A DNA stretch of 64,000 bases from Jeotgalibacillus aurantiacus (GCF_020595125.1 NZ_JACNMS010000001.1:682001-746000), one strand, 5' to 3'; positions 29,340 through 39,595 are shown, numbered from the stretch's first letter. Notes: generated from the letters alone by a model not told the origin. Program-made: numbers and translations.

Positions 29340-30449
29340 TTGAAGATTGTCATTGCACCTGATTCGTTCAAAGGAAGTTTGACGGCTATCGAAGCAGCAA
29401 GAGCGGTACAGGAAGGTTTTTCAACCATATTTGAAAGCGCTTCCTTTTCTCTAATTCCCATGTCGGATGGTGGAGAGGGAACACTCTCTTCTTTTAAATA
29501 TGTGCTGGATCGTCCATTAACTACAATCCGCGTGAAAAATGCATACGGCTATCAAAAAGAGGCTGCCCTCCTGATTAATGATGAGGATGCTTTCATCGAA
29601 TCTGCGTCCGCAGTCGGTATCACTGATTTTACGGCAGATCAATTAAATCCGCTTTATTCAACAAGCTATGGCGTCGGAGAATTAATCAAAGCTGCGCTGG
29701 ATGCAGGCTGCTCCAGGATCACAATCGGGCTTGGAGGCAGCGCAGTAAATGATGGAGGCGCAGGTATGCTCGAAGCCTTAGGCGCAACCTTTAAAGTAGA
29801 TGGACATTTTCACGGACCCGTTCGTCTGAAGGATCTTCCATTGCTCCAGGCTGTTGAATTAGCAACGCTTGACAACCGGATCGCAAGTACGGAGATCGTG
29901 ATTGCGTCCGATGTTAATAATCCTCTAACGGGAAGTCAAGGGGCAACAGCTGTGTTCGGACCTCAAAAGGGTGTATCTTCTGAGGATATTCAGGTGATTG
30001 ATACATGGATGCAGCATTATGCCTCTTTGGTTTCCAGAGACCGTATCCATACTCCAGGAAGCGGAGCAGCAGGCGGCCTTGGATTTGCACTTCTATCGAT
30101 CGGGGCAAAGTTTGAACAGGGAGCAAAAGTAATTGGTCAGGCCCTGAATCTGCCTGAAGCCATTAAACAGGCTGACCTGGTGATCACCGGAGAAGGAAAA
30201 AGTGATAATCAGACCCTTTATGGCAAGGTTCCTCATTATGTGGCAGAGCTTGCAGCAGCTGCAAAGAAGCCAGTCATTCTTATTTCCGGAGGGCTCGACC
30301 CTGACGCTGAAAAACTGACTGAATGTTTTACTGCCAGTTTTTCGATCACGCATTCTCCATCCACGCTCGATTATGCAATAGAGCATGCATTCGAATTAAC
30401 TGTTAAACGCTCAAGAGAAATTGCTAAACTAATTAATTTGAGATTGTAA
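29340..30449 (+). CDS. glxK: Glycerate kinase
   Basis: A 369-residue GckA/GlxK-family kinase that phosphorylates glycerate for entry into glycolysis. Signatures are MKIVIAPDSFKGSL at the start, MSDGGEGT, TIGLGGSAVNDGGAGML, GSGAAGGLGFAL and TGEGKSDNQT. The start codon is TTG at 29340, 7 nt after GGAGGG; no nearer ATG fits. The first gene of a three-gene operon with a GntP-type permease 13 nt later and a CdaR-type regulator, together a glycerate or sugar-diacid utilisation unit. Confidence 0.93.
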   Translation: MKIVIAPDSFKGSLTAIEAARAVQEGFSTIFESASFSLIPMSDGGEGTLSSFKYVLDRPLTTIRVKNAYGYQKEAALLINDEDAFIESASAVGITDFTADQLNPLYSTSYGVGELIKAALDAGCSRITIGLGGSAVNDGGAGMLEALGATFKVDGHFHGPVRLKDLPLLQAVELATLDNRIASTEIVIASDVNNPLTGSQGATAVFGPQKGVSSEDIQVIDTWMQHYASLVSRDRIHTPGSGAAGGLGFALLSIGAKFEQGAKVIGQALNLPEAIKQADLVITGEGKSDNQTLYGKVPHYVAELAAAAKKPVILISGGLDPDAEKLTECFTASFSITHSPSTLDYAIEHAFELTVKRSREIAKLINLRL

Positions 30450-30462
30450 GGAGGAGCTATTT

Positions 30463-31818
30463 ATGCTGGAAGGTCCATTATTAATTGCTGTACTCATTTT
30501 ATCCGTTCTGTTTATTATTTTTGCCACAGCAAAGCTTAAGCTTCATCCATTTTTAGCCCTGATGTTCGCTTCATTTATTGCAGGGTTCTTATCTCTTATG
30601 CCATTTGAATTGATTGTTGAATCAATCAACGGAGGATTTGGCAGCCTGATGGGCGGGATCGGGATTGTCATCGTTGCGGGGACCATCATTGGGACTGTTC
30701 TTGAAAAATCCGGTGCCGCACTGAAAATGGCTGAGGTGATTATACGCAGAATCGGGGAAAAGCGGCCTCAGCTTGCTATGTCACTGGTCGGCGCCATTGT
30801 CAGTATCCCTGTTTTTTGTGATTCAGGCTATGTCATCTTATCCAGCCTGAAAAAAGCCATGGCACGCCGGGCAAATGTAGCGCTCGCATCAATGGCTGTC
30901 GCGCTTTCAACTGGTCTCTTTGCAACCCATACCCTTGTTCCACCGACACCGGGACCGATTGCAGCAGCAGGAAACCTTGGGGCTGAAGGATTCTTAGGCA
31001 CCATTATTTTATTTGGGGTTATCGTTTCCATTCCAACAATTGCGGTAGGCTATCTCTGGGCAACCCGTGTGGCCGTCAACATTAAAATTGAGGGTGAGGA
31101 ACATAACCTTTCCTATGATGATGTCTTAAAGGAATTCGGCGATCTTCCCCCTGCCTGGAAGGCATTCGCTCCTCTGCTTGTACCAATTATCTTAATTGCT
31201 ATCTCTTCTGTTCTGAGCATTTTGCAGTATGATGGCTTCGGCAGCTCATTTGCGGCATTCCTTGGTTCACCAATGGTTGCATTATTTGTAGGTGTTTTAT
31301 TCAGCTTTTTACTTATGCCAAAGTTTGATGAAACAACGCTAAATGACTGGATTGGAGAAGGCTTAAAAACAGCAGCACCGATCCTGCTGATTACAGCAGC
31401 AGGGGGTGCGTTCGGACGTGTTTTAACGAATACACCACTGTCTGACTTTATTGAAGGATTCGTGACAGACAGTGCTTTCAGCGGTGCATTTGTCTTAATT
31501 TTGCCTTTCCTGATTGCAGCTGCATTAAAAACTGCACAAGGATCATCAACAGCAGCGCTCGTCGTTACCTCAGCACTTATTGCACCGCTCCTCCCTTCCC
31601 TGGGAATTGAAACATCTGTCCAGCTTGCTCTGACGGTTATGGCGATTGGTGCCGGAGCGATGACGGTTTCTCATGTGAATGACAGTTATTTCTGGGTTGT
31701 TGCGCAGTTTAGTGGAATGAAGGTTACTGACGCTTACAAAGCACAAACCATGGCTACACTGTTGCAGGGTTTGACAGCGTTTACAATGACGTTTATCCTT
31801 TACTTGATATTCGGATAA
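30463..31818 (+). CDS. GntP-family permease (probable glycerate/gluconate uptake)
   Basis: A 451-residue polytopic carrier with about 12-14 transmembrane segments. The GntP family is recognised from GGFGSLMGGIGIVIVAGTIIG, VSIPVFCDSGYVIL and ATHTLVPPTPGPIAAAG. Such carriers import gluconate and related hydroxyacids with protons. Flanking glycerate kinase and CdaR-type genes make glycerate the best guess. Start ATG 30463 is preceded by AGGAGG and lies 13 nt after glxK. Confidence 0.9.
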   Translation: MLEGPLLIAVLILSVLFIIFATAKLKLHPFLALMFASFIAGFLSLMPFELIVESINGGFGSLMGGIGIVIVAGTIIGTVLEKSGAALKMAEVIIRRIGEKRPQLAMSLVGAIVSIPVFCDSGYVILSSLKKAMARRANVALASMAVALSTGLFATHTLVPPTPGPIAAAGNLGAEGFLGTIILFGVIVSIPTIAVGYLWATRVAVNIKIEGEEHNLSYDDVLKEFGDLPPAWKAFAPLLVPIILIAISSVLSILQYDGFGSSFAAFLGSPMVALFVGVLFSFLLMPKFDETTLNDWIGEGLKTAAPILLITAAGGAFGRVLTNTPLSDFIEGFVTDSAFSGAFVLILPFLIAAALKTAQGSSTAALVVTSALIAPLLPSLGIETSVQLALTVMAIGAGAMTVSHVNDSYFWVVAQFSGMKVTDAYKAQTMATLLQGLTAFTMTFILYLIFG

Positions 31819-31830
31819 GTAAAGGATGCG

Positions 31831-32889
31831 GTGGGAATGCTTTACACGAAAGAAATCGCTCAAAAAATTGTTTCAGATACAATGAAGGTTATTCCCTACA
31901 ATATTAATATTTTCGATCACAATGGCCGCATTCTTGCCAGCGGTGATCCTAAGCGCCTTGATCAGTTGCATCAAGGCGCTCTTCTCGTGCTTCATGAAAA
32001 TAAAACAATTGAAATTACTGATCAAACCATGCCGGGGACTCTAAAAGGAATTAATATGCCCCTTGTTGTAAACGGTGAGTGTATTGGCGTGATTGGCATC
32101 ACAGGGGAAGTGGCAGAGGTTCGCCCATTTGCCTCCATGGTTAAGTCTCACATAGAGCTGCTTATTCAACAGCAGGCTCTGCAGACTGAGCTTGAGAGAC
32201 AAAAACGGATACTTGATTACTTTTTTATTGATCTCTTTAGCGGCAGAATGACGGAAAGTGAAGCTGCTGATAAAGCCAGACTCCTGTCTATTCCAGTTGA
32301 TCAGGAAACTTTTCTAATCGTTTTCAGGTGCTCTCAGGCAAGTGAATTTCCCAAAGTGCGTCAGGCTCTTGATCATTCTCCTTTTTGCCTGTTAACTGCG
32401 CAAATCCGTTCAGAAGAGGGTATTGCGCTTGTTACCCGCACTGAGCCTTTTATTGCAATGGCTAAAGATATGAACTGTCCCTTCTCCACAACACTGGAGA
32501 AGGCTTCCCTTCATGATTATCGTACCCATTATTCCATTGCAAGAAAGCTTCTGGATCACAGAGTCGATGCAGCGAACCTGTTCTGCACCCCGAAGGATCT
32601 GACACTGCAAACACTGTTACGCCAGGCTGAGCCTGATATGCTTCAGCTGTTCACCGAGAATACGGCAAAAACATTAAGGGACTACCCTGATCTGATTGAG
32701 ACATTTATGGCGTATATTCATCATGACTTTATCATTTCAAAGACCGCACATACCCTTCAGATTCAGCGGGCAACCGTGATGGCACGCCTGCAGAAGATTG
32801 ATTCCATGACAGGACTCAACTCAAAAAATGCACTCGACTGTTTCAGATTGTATAGTGCCCTGATACTTCTGAATGAGCACAATAACTGA
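31831..32889 (+). CDS. CdaR-type transcriptional regulator (sugar diacid/glycerate)
   Basis: A 352-residue regulator. The N-terminal sugar-diacid-recognition domain (about 1-135: IAQKIVSDTMKVIPYNINIFD, GALLVLHENKTIEITD, VIGITG) matches E. coli CdaR. A GGDEF-like linker follows, then a C-terminal PucR/CdaR helix-turn-helix (about 290-345: SKTAHTLQIQRATVMARLQKI). CdaR activates genes for glycerate, galactarate and glucarate use. GTG 31831 is used here; ATG 31837 is also possible as AAAGGA serves either. The last gene of the glycerate operon, probably autoregulated. Confidence 0.9.
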   Translation: MGMLYTKEIAQKIVSDTMKVIPYNINIFDHNGRILASGDPKRLDQLHQGALLVLHENKTIEITDQTMPGTLKGINMPLVVNGECIGVIGITGEVAEVRPFASMVKSHIELLIQQQALQTELERQKRILDYFFIDLFSGRMTESEAADKARLLSIPVDQETFLIVFRCSQASEFPKVRQALDHSPFCLLTAQIRSEEGIALVTRTEPFIAMAKDMNCPFSTTLEKASLHDYRTHYSIARKLLDHRVDAANLFCTPKDLTLQTLLRQAEPDMLQLFTENTAKTLRDYPDLIETFMAYIHHDFIISKTAHTLQIQRATVMARLQKIDSMTGLNSKNALDCFRLYSALILLNEHNN

Positions 32890-32946
32890 ATTGACCAGCA
32901 CATCATGCCATAATAAAAGGAGCAAAACATCAGGAGGCAGATGTGT

Positions 32947-33924
32947 ATGAAGCTTGGAATACTGGATCAGGTTCCGATGCCGAACGGATCCGATCCATCA
33001 CAGGTTCTAAAGCAAACAGTTGAGCTCGCACAGTTTGCTGAAAAGCTTGGTTACGAGAGATACTGGTTAGCTGAACATCATAATACAAACGGTTTGCTGA
33101 GTGCCGCTCCTGAGATTTTAATGACCAGGATTGCATCCGCAACTGACCATATTAGAGTGGGTTCTGGCGGTATTCTGCTCCCTCAGTACAGCCCGCTTAA
33201 AGTAGCTGAAACCTTTAAAACAATGGAGTCATTATTTCCCGGCCGTGTGGACCTGGGCGTAGGCCGTTCTCCCGGCGGAACAGAGCGGACGAGGGCAGCC
33301 TTAACGGATGGACGGGAAAGCATGCTGAGTGAGTTTCCGAGACATTTGGATGAGCTGAATGGCTTTATGAGAAATGAGCTTCCGAAAAATCACCCTTATC
33401 GAATGGTTAAAGTGACTCCCCGCGGTGGCGAGTCCCCTCCCATCTGGCTGCTCGGCCTTTCACCACGCAGTGGACGGTTGGCTGCGGAACGCGGAATCGG
33501 CTTAACATTTGGCCATTTCATTAACCCCGATAAATGGGAATCCACTCTCCGCACATACCGGGAAAACTTTAAACCAGGTGTGTTACCGGAGCCCGCTGTG
33601 ACAGTGTGCGTTTTTGTCGTGTGTGCAGAGACGCAGGAAGAAGCTGAGAAGCTGGCACTGAGTCAGGATCGATGGCTGTTAAGTATTGAAAAAGGAGACT
33701 CTCAGCTACATGATCCCGATTCAATTAAACTTCCTTCCGATCAACTGGATCAAATCAGGCACAACCGCCGTCGGACACTCATTGGAACACCGGAGAAAAT
33801 CCGAGATGGTCTGATGGAGCTGAGCCGAAGGTATGAAACGGATGATTTCCTATTGATTACGAACATTTACTCACATGAGGCGAAAAAGCGTTCATACGAG
33901 CTGATTGCAGAGGCATTTCGATGA
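32947..33924 (+). CDS. LLM-class flavin-dependent monooxygenase
   Basis: A 325-residue luciferase-like TIM-barrel oxidoreductase of the MsnO8/YwcH type. Typical segments are LGILDQVPMPNG, ERYWLAEHHN, RVGSGGILLPQYSPLKVAE and GRVDLGVGRSPGG. It probably uses reduced FMN, with an unknown substrate. Start ATG 32947 is preferred because GGAGG is 9 nt from it but only 3 nt from ATG 32941. It follows the glycerate operon by 57 nt, with its own ribosome site and terminator. Confidence 0.87.
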   Translation: MKLGILDQVPMPNGSDPSQVLKQTVELAQFAEKLGYERYWLAEHHNTNGLLSAAPEILMTRIASATDHIRVGSGGILLPQYSPLKVAETFKTMESLFPGRVDLGVGRSPGGTERTRAALTDGRESMLSEFPRHLDELNGFMRNELPKNHPYRMVKVTPRGGESPPIWLLGLSPRSGRLAAERGIGLTFGHFINPDKWESTLRTYRENFKPGVLPEPAVTVCVFVVCAETQEEAEKLALSQDRWLLSIEKGDSQLHDPDSIKLPSDQLDQIRHNRRRTLIGTPEKIRDGLMELSRRYETDDFLLITNIYSHEAKKRSYELIAEAFR

Positions 33925-33926
33925 AG

Positions 33927-33957
33927 AAACAGGGCACTTGGTGTCCTGTTTTTGTTT
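33927..33957 (+). terminator. Terminator of the monooxygenase gene
   Basis: An 11-bp stem with one wobble pair (33927-33937 with 33941-33951) is followed by TTGTTTT. Confidence 0.82.
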
Positions 33958-34056
33958 TGAAGGTTGCTACATTTAAGATTTTATAAGTAATCAATTAGTA
34001 GTTGGAGCCTTTGGGAATGTGCAGGACTAAACTGCAAATCCGGCTTGTCTGAATAA

Positions 34057-34244
34057 TTCCATCATTGTCGTGACTATTTCAATCGTGTGAGAATTTTATT
34101 CCCTCTTTTAAAAAACCATTTCCTTCTTTCTGGAAATTAATTCATTCACTTGGTCATCCGCCAAACATATTTCCATCAATTGATCCTCATAATTCCTTCA
34201 CTGCAGCTCTGAATTCATTCACTTTCATAGATAATTCCTTCATT
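34057..34244 (+). repeat. 21-bp periodic array C (core ATTCCTTCA)
   Basis: Nine cores of TTCnnTCA type start at 34057, 34078, 34099, 34120, 34141, 34171, 34193, 34214 and 34235. Steps are 21, 21, 21, 21, 30, 22, 21 and 21, identical to array G. The five-core end follows the monooxygenase terminator by about 100 bp. With the two flanking terminators it accounts for most of the gap 33925-34324. The single 22-bp step breaks the reading frame, which argues against coding. Confidence 0.87.
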
Positions 34245-34280
34245 CCCCCTCCACAATATTAACCACCCGCTCAACACATC

Positions 34281-34319
34281 AAAAAACCACGCCAAAGCAT
34301 CTGCTTCAGCGTGGTTTTT
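34281..34319 (-). terminator. Terminator of the secreted nuclease gene
   Basis: An 11-bp perfect stem (34282-34292 with 34309-34319) is followed by TTTTTTG on the minus strand. Confidence 0.88.
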
Positions 34320-34324
34320 CATAA

Positions 34325-37300
34325 TCAGGAAGCTTTCTTGCCCTTCCCTTTGCCTTTACTAGGCTTTTCGTTACCTAACTCAATCTCATTGCCCTCGGAA
34401 TCAAACAGCTGTGGTTCAGCGTGTTTGGCTGTTCCGCGAAGCTCGAGTTTTTGAATGTTCTCTGCCCCATTGATAACAGAAACATTCTTATGCTGGACGA
34501 TGACTTTTTCAACTTCATTTCCTTCAAAGTCATACTCTCCACCAGCTTCTTTTGCATGAAGTGTGACTTCAAGATCTTTAAGTCCTTCACCTTCGAAGCT
34601 TACATTTGTTCCGCGTACCATCACTTGATCAACCTTCGCGCCTTTTTCAGCGACGATGCGAACGTTGTCTTCAAAGATATTTACTTTCTTCTGATCAAAG
34701 TCAGCAAGATTTACAACAGTTTCTTCCGGCTGAGGCTCTTCTTCTGCAGCCGCAAGGTTAATTTGCGCTAAAAGCGGATCGTGGTCAGATGCACGTCCAT
34801 GAACTTCCATGAAGTCAGAGTTGATGTGTACGATATCAAATACGGAACGCTCTGCAAGGTTGTTTGTCACAAGAATGTGGTCAAGAACCTGCGCATTGCC
34901 TTCATAGTTGTATGTGTAACGTTCCGGCTTGTCTACACCATCGACAAGGTTCGTCAGCTCTTCCCCTTTTAATGCTTCAAGTGGAGCTGAGAATTCAAAG
35001 TCATTCATGTCTCCAAGAACGACGATATTTGCATCAGGTGTCTGTTCTTTTACATTTTTGATAAAATCATTGATCATTGTTGCGAGTTCAACTCGTTCTG
35101 CCTCACTGCCAAGGAATGGCGGCTGATTCTGACCGAATAACGGCTGGTCTCCACCCTTTGAATTCAGATGATTAGCAATCACGATCACTTCTTCACCTTT
35201 AAATTCAAATTCCGCAACCAGTGATTTACGTGTATTCGGGAAGTTTTCCGGCTGAATACGACCAGGATTAAGTGTTAATTCTCCATCCACATAATCAATT
35301 GCTTCTGTTGAACCACCAGCTGTTCCTTCGGTTAGCTGAACACGCTCAGGATTGTAAAGGAAACCGTTCCGGATGTTCCCTCCAGGCTGGCCGCCGTCCT
35401 GCTTATCTTCCGGAGCAACTTCAGTATAAGCATACGCTGGTCCACCAAGTGCAACAATGGCATCAATTAGACGCTGGTAGCTTTCGTCAGCTGTCACTGT
35501 ACCATCATCTGTAGGGCCATTGCTATCCTGCACTTCAGTTAAACCAATAATATCAGGTGATCCAAGATCGTTGATAAATGAATCAGCGATGCGATTTACC
35601 TTTTCATCGCTTGTTGCAGAAGGATTTGCTGAGAAGTTCTCGACATTGTAAGAAGCAATCGTCAGCTCATCTTCTTTATTTTCAATCGTTGTTGATTCAG
35701 GCTGAAGACCGCCATCTTCAAAGACCGGCTTTTGTCCTTTGCCGACAAGTACTTTATATTTTCCAAATCCGTAACTCATGACACCGACTGCTGCGGATGT
35801 CATCTTGTCGCCTGTTTTAACAACAAAGCTTTCATCATCTACATCGATAAATACACGCTCAGGGTTAAAGTCACCTGGCTTCACAATTGCGCCGCCAGCC
35901 TGAGAATACACTTCGTCCCCGTAGTTTGTAATAACAGCAACTTCACCGTATTTCTGCGGGCCGCTCGCCGTTCCTTCTGCTACTTCAACCAGCATTCCTT
36001 CAATGCTTTCGTAGAAGTCAATACCGTCTTCTTCAGGGTCAAATGAAGCCAGATTGTCGTTATCAATCACTTCAGTAGGTACTTCGATTCCTTCCGGTCC
36101 ACCAATCACAACAGGTGCCGGCAGTTCAAGCCCTGTCGCTTCAGTTGCGATAGATGTTGCTTCAATTTGTGTAATCGGCAGATCTGTTTCAGCGCGTTCC
36201 GCGTAGCCTTCTACGTAAAACTCCAGTACTGTTCCGCTTACTTTCACGTGATCTCCAACAGATTTACCATGGTTACGTGAATACACAAGAATTCCTTCAG
36301 ATGTACCCGGGTTGTCATCCGCAGTCAGTGACTGCATGTAGAAGCTGCTGCCGTTCACTACATACGTAATGACACCTTCTACATTCGGTACTGATAAGCC
36401 CTCATATGGTGAGAACTGGTCTTCTGACTGAATATCATGAATCTTAATATCTTCTTTTTGAAGTACGTAAGTAAATGCTGCAACGTCACTTGTTGTCATT
36501 CCATCTTTTACAGCAATCGCTTTAAGATCTGTGTTAGATGTAATCGTTACGCCGCCTTCATAAAGCGTGCTTTCCACTGTCGGTTCAGAACCATCTGTTG
36601 TGTAGTAAATAGATGCTCCCTCTGTTTCTGTTGTTAGCTCAACCGTGCCGCCTTCTTCAATAAAGCCGCCAGCAGGATTTGCTTTCACCGGACGGACCTG
36701 ATTTGAATCAAAAATCACATCGTCTGCTGAGCGAGGTGTCAGCTGATACGTGCCGCGGAATTCTCCTACAACACCATTAATGACTTCATACGTACGACCT
36801 GTTTCGATCGCCAGATCTGTCGCTGGGCGAATGACGATTTCATTCCCGTTTTCATCTGTCCCGTAGAAATTACCGCTTCCTGAAGACGTGATATTTACAT
36901 TGGAAGCTTGTACAAGTGTACCTTCCTGAGCTTCTGTTAATCCCCCAGCTGGAATCGCCTGAGGAGCCGGTACTTCCTCCTGACCAAGCACTTCTACATT
37001 AGAAGCATCTGCTTCAATTTGTGCAAGGCCGTTAAAATCACCAAGTGTACCGAAAACTGAAATGCGGTCTCCAGGTGCTACATCGGCTGTCGTACGAACC
37101 ACGATCCCTGCTCCGTTTTCCTGGATATAGACATTGTTTGCCCCACCCTGGAAAAAGACAGCTGAAGCCACTCCGGAAGTTGATACAAGAGAGCCCACAG
37201 GCTGCATGCGAACGTCCGAAATATCCTGTTCCGAGATCACACTGTAATCATATGTTCTGACATCACTGTCTTCCAGACCGTCAGCTGTTGCATAGACGCT

Positions 37301-37993
37301 GAAAGAAGTGTTCTCTGTCAAAGTAAAAGGTGCGGAATACGTTTCATAGGCACCGCCATTCACAGCAACTAAAATCTCTGCATCAGGTGTAGAAGTAGTG
37401 AAAGCAACTTCTGTTCCTTCCGTCACCTGTCCAGCCGGAACGCTTGCCTGCACAGAAGATACCTTTGTCGGATCTTCAAATGAAGTCCATGTAATGTTAT
37501 CAACTGTTAATTGGCTGTTTGAACCAACCTTCTTCAATTCAAGTACAAACGGTCCTTCAACATCCAACCCTTCAACTGTAAACGTTTCTTTGCTGCCGCC
37601 AGCGACAACATTTACAGTCGTACCCACAAGCTCACCGTTTACATACACTTCAAGCTGACGCGGGTTCGTTGTGGTGAAATCTGCCTTCGTATCAAGAGTT
37701 AAAGAAGAAATTCCCCCATCAATTTCAGAAGAGGTTAAGGTACTGCCCGCATCGCGGAACATCATCCCTTTTCCATCAATCGATGTAGATGCTCTCCCTC
37801 CTGTGTATGTCCAAGTGACGCCGTTATCCCCTTCAAATGAACCATCCAGATAAGACGTGCCGGTTTGTGTCCAGTTGTTAAACGTTTCCGTAAAGCTTTC
37901 TGCTGCTTTCGTCACGCTTGCAAATGGTGCCACAAGACTGAAAATCAAGACTAATACAACAAGTCTTGACACCTGCTTCATGAATGTTTGCAT
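34325..37993 (-). CDS. Large secreted multidomain nuclease (ExeM/NucH/YhcR type)
   Basis: A 1222-residue extracellular protein with a Sec signal peptide (residues 1-31, cleavage near TKAAES). Apparent order: an N-terminal beta-sandwich (about 32-175), a chitobiase/HYR-like repeat (about 190-260), an OB-fold segment (about 262-420), a second chitobiase-like repeat (about 440-510), a second OB-like region (about 520-760), and an endonuclease/exonuclease/phosphatase domain (about 780-1105). The last shows IASYNVENFS, GLTEVQDS, ANHLNSKG, VVLGDMNDFE and GRASDHDPLL, with the catalytic Asn, Glu, Asp and His. The basic tail GKGKGKKAS may bind the wall or nucleic acid. AGGAGGG precedes ATG 37993. Likely degrades extracellular DNA/RNA. 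Confidence 0.87.
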   Translation of the reverse strand: MQTFMKQVSRLVVLVLIFSLVAPFASVTKAAESFTETFNNWTQTGTSYLDGSFEGDNGVTWTYTGGRASTSIDGKGMMFRDAGSTLTSSEIDGGISSLTLDTKADFTTTNPRQLEVYVNGELVGTTVNVVAGGSKETFTVEGLDVEGPFVLELKKVGSNSQLTVDNITWTSFEDPTKVSSVQASVPAGQVTEGTEVAFTTSTPDAEILVAVNGGAYETYSAPFTLTENTSFSVYATADGLEDSDVRTYDYSVISEQDISDVRMQPVGSLVSTSGVASAVFFQGGANNVYIQENGAGIVVRTTADVAPGDRISVFGTLGDFNGLAQIEADASNVEVLGQEEVPAPQAIPAGGLTEAQEGTLVQASNVNITSSGSGNFYGTDENGNEIVIRPATDLAIETGRTYEVINGVVGEFRGTYQLTPRSADDVIFDSNQVRPVKANPAGGFIEEGGTVELTTETEGASIYYTTDGSEPTVESTLYEGGVTITSNTDLKAIAVKDGMTTSDVAAFTYVLQKEDIKIHDIQSEDQFSPYEGLSVPNVEGVITYVVNGSSFYMQSLTADDNPGTSEGILVYSRNHGKSVGDHVKVSGTVLEFYVEGYAERAETDLPITQIEATSIATEATGLELPAPVVIGGPEGIEVPTEVIDNDNLASFDPEEDGIDFYESIEGMLVEVAEGTASGPQKYGEVAVITNYGDEVYSQAGGAIVKPGDFNPERVFIDVDDESFVVKTGDKMTSAAVGVMSYGFGKYKVLVGKGQKPVFEDGGLQPESTTIENKEDELTIASYNVENFSANPSATSDEKVNRIADSFINDLGSPDIIGLTEVQDSNGPTDDGTVTADESYQRLIDAIVALGGPAYAYTEVAPEDKQDGGQPGGNIRNGFLYNPERVQLTEGTAGGSTEAIDYVDGELTLNPGRIQPENFPNTRKSLVAEFEFKGEEVIVIANHLNSKGGDQPLFGQNQPPFLGSEAERVELATMINDFIKNVKEQTPDANIVVLGDMNDFEFSAPLEALKGEELTNLVDGVDKPERYTYNYEGNAQVLDHILVTNNLAERSVFDIVHINSDFMEVHGRASDHDPLLAQINLAAAEEEPQPEETVVNLADFDQKKVNIFEDNVRIVAEKGAKVDQVMVRGTNVSFEGEGLKDLEVTLHAKEAGGEYDFEGNEVEKVIVQHKNVSVINGAENIQKLELRGTAKHAEPQLFDSEGNEIELGNEKPSKGKGKGKKAS

Positions 37994-38330
37994 GAACGTA
38001 TTCCCTCCTGTTTATGTAATCAAGCACTTTTTATGTTAAAAGAATTGTCAAGAAACTGCTACAACATTTTGAATATTTACAAATAATTAATAAGATGGTC
38101 CCTGAAAGCGGATTCAATATTAACCAATAGTCCTTTTTAATTTAATAAATTATCCATTTACCACTCCTAAAAGTTTAAAAAAGTATTTACAGTAAATTTT
38201 TCGTGAAAAATAGTACTTATAACAGGTTCCGAAGGTTGATTCCATTTTCAGGGGGTAAATGAGGGGTTTCTTTGCTTAGAGCATAAAATCACTTAATCCT
38301 GCTCATTCTATTGAAAAAAGAGGTGTCAGT
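37994..38330. other. AT-rich divergent intergenic region, no gene
   Basis: A gap of 337 bp between the nuclease and the FAD oxidoreductase, which are transcribed apart, so both promoters must be here. On the nuclease strand, TTGTAG (38059-38064), TTGACA (38046-38051) and TTAACA (38034-38039) are spaced 13 and 12 bp, loosely like a PhoP box. No hairpin, riboswitch or 21-bp periodicity was seen. Confidence 0.4.
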
Positions 38331-39545
38331 ATGGACTTACAAAGCGGGCGTTTTTATTGGGATACAACATTAACTGACGCACCTGAATATCCTCCATTAA
38401 CAGAGGATATTCAATGCGATGTTTTGATTATTGGTGCAGGGAGTTCAGGTGCTCAAGTGGCATATGACCTGAAAGATACCGGATTGAATGTTGCTGTAAT
38501 TGACAAGCGGAAAGCAGGAATGGGGAGTACAAGAACAAATACTGCACTTATTCAATATTTAGGGGATAAAATGGTGCATGAGCTGGTCAATTCCTTTGGT
38601 GAGGAAGCAGCGATGATGCACACGACACTATGTCGTGATGCGATCGACAACATTGAAAAAGCCTGCAAGGAAATGAAAATTGATGCGGACTTCAGAAGAA
38701 AAGATACGTTATATCGGGCTAGCACCATTGAAGATGTGGACAAATTAAAGAAGGATTTTGAATTCTTGTCCAGATATAAATTTGATGCGGACTTCATTGC
38801 ACAGAGTAAGATAGAAAAACGTTACCCATTTACGAGTCCTGCCGCCATTTACAGCAAAAATGATGCTGATCTGAATCCGTTTAAACATACTCATGGACTT
38901 CTTGATCTGGCTTGCGAATCAGGCGTACGCATATACGAACAGACTGAACTCAGTGGCAAAAAAGCAGGACAGGACCGGTGTACTTATTACACAAAAGGCG
39001 GATCCGTCATTGAAGCAAGAAATGTTATTGTCGCTGCAGGATATGAATCACTGGAATTTCAAAAGAATAAAAATGCCGTTCTTGAAAGCTCCTATTGTAT
39101 TGTGACTGCACCAGTGAACGATCTCTCTGACTGGTACCGGGAAACACTGCTATGGGAAACAGCAAGACCCTATATTTACATGAGGACTACGGTTGATGGA
39201 AGAATTCTTGTGGGTGGACTTGATGAGACAACACCATATGCTGATCGTCGTGACAGTATGCTGCTCAGTAAGCGCGATCATCTGGTTAAGGAATTTAATA
39301 TGTTGTTTCCTGACATCTCCATCGAAGCTGAGTATTTTTACGGGGCTTTCTATGGAGGAACACATGACGGACTCCCTACATTATATGAACATAAGGATTT
39401 TCCGCATCATTTGTTTCTGCTTGCATACGGAGACAATGGACTTGTTTACAGCAATGTACTCTCGAGCGTAATCAAGGAAAAACTGACCGGCGGAAAACAT
39501 CCGGCAGAGGATCTGTACAACCGATCGACATCTTTACGTGTATAA
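38331..39545 (+). CDS. FAD-dependent oxidoreductase (DAO family)
   Basis: A 404-residue flavoprotein with an N-terminal FAD-binding Rossmann motif (LIIGAGSSGAQVAYDL, about 30-45) and a DAO-type substrate domain. GSTRTNTALIQYLGD and the C-terminal FLLAYGDNGLVYSNVL fit amine or hydroxy-acid oxidases of the PuuB/OrdL type. The substrate is not known. AGAGGTG lies upstream of the ATG. A single gene ending at a terminator shared with the convergent tetR-like gene. Confidence 0.83.
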   Translation: MDLQSGRFYWDTTLTDAPEYPPLTEDIQCDVLIIGAGSSGAQVAYDLKDTGLNVAVIDKRKAGMGSTRTNTALIQYLGDKMVHELVNSFGEEAAMMHTTLCRDAIDNIEKACKEMKIDADFRRKDTLYRASTIEDVDKLKKDFEFLSRYKFDADFIAQSKIEKRYPFTSPAAIYSKNDADLNPFKHTHGLLDLACESGVRIYEQTELSGKKAGQDRCTYYTKGGSVIEARNVIVAAGYESLEFQKNKNAVLESSYCIVTAPVNDLSDWYRETLLWETARPYIYMRTTVDGRILVGGLDETTPYADRRDSMLLSKRDHLVKEFNMLFPDISIEAEYFYGAFYGGTHDGLPTLYEHKDFPHHLFLLAYGDNGLVYSNVLSSVIKEKLTGGKHPAEDLYNRSTSLRV

Positions 39546-39595
39546 ACCCGCTCATGGCATGGTCGCGGAATGAAATGAACAGCTTCAAACACTTA

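Noticed and set aside
29432..29445. cre-like TGAAAGCGCTTCCT in the start of glxK
   Set aside because: The final conserved CA is CT and the spacing half is off; too weak to call beside the perfect site at gltB.
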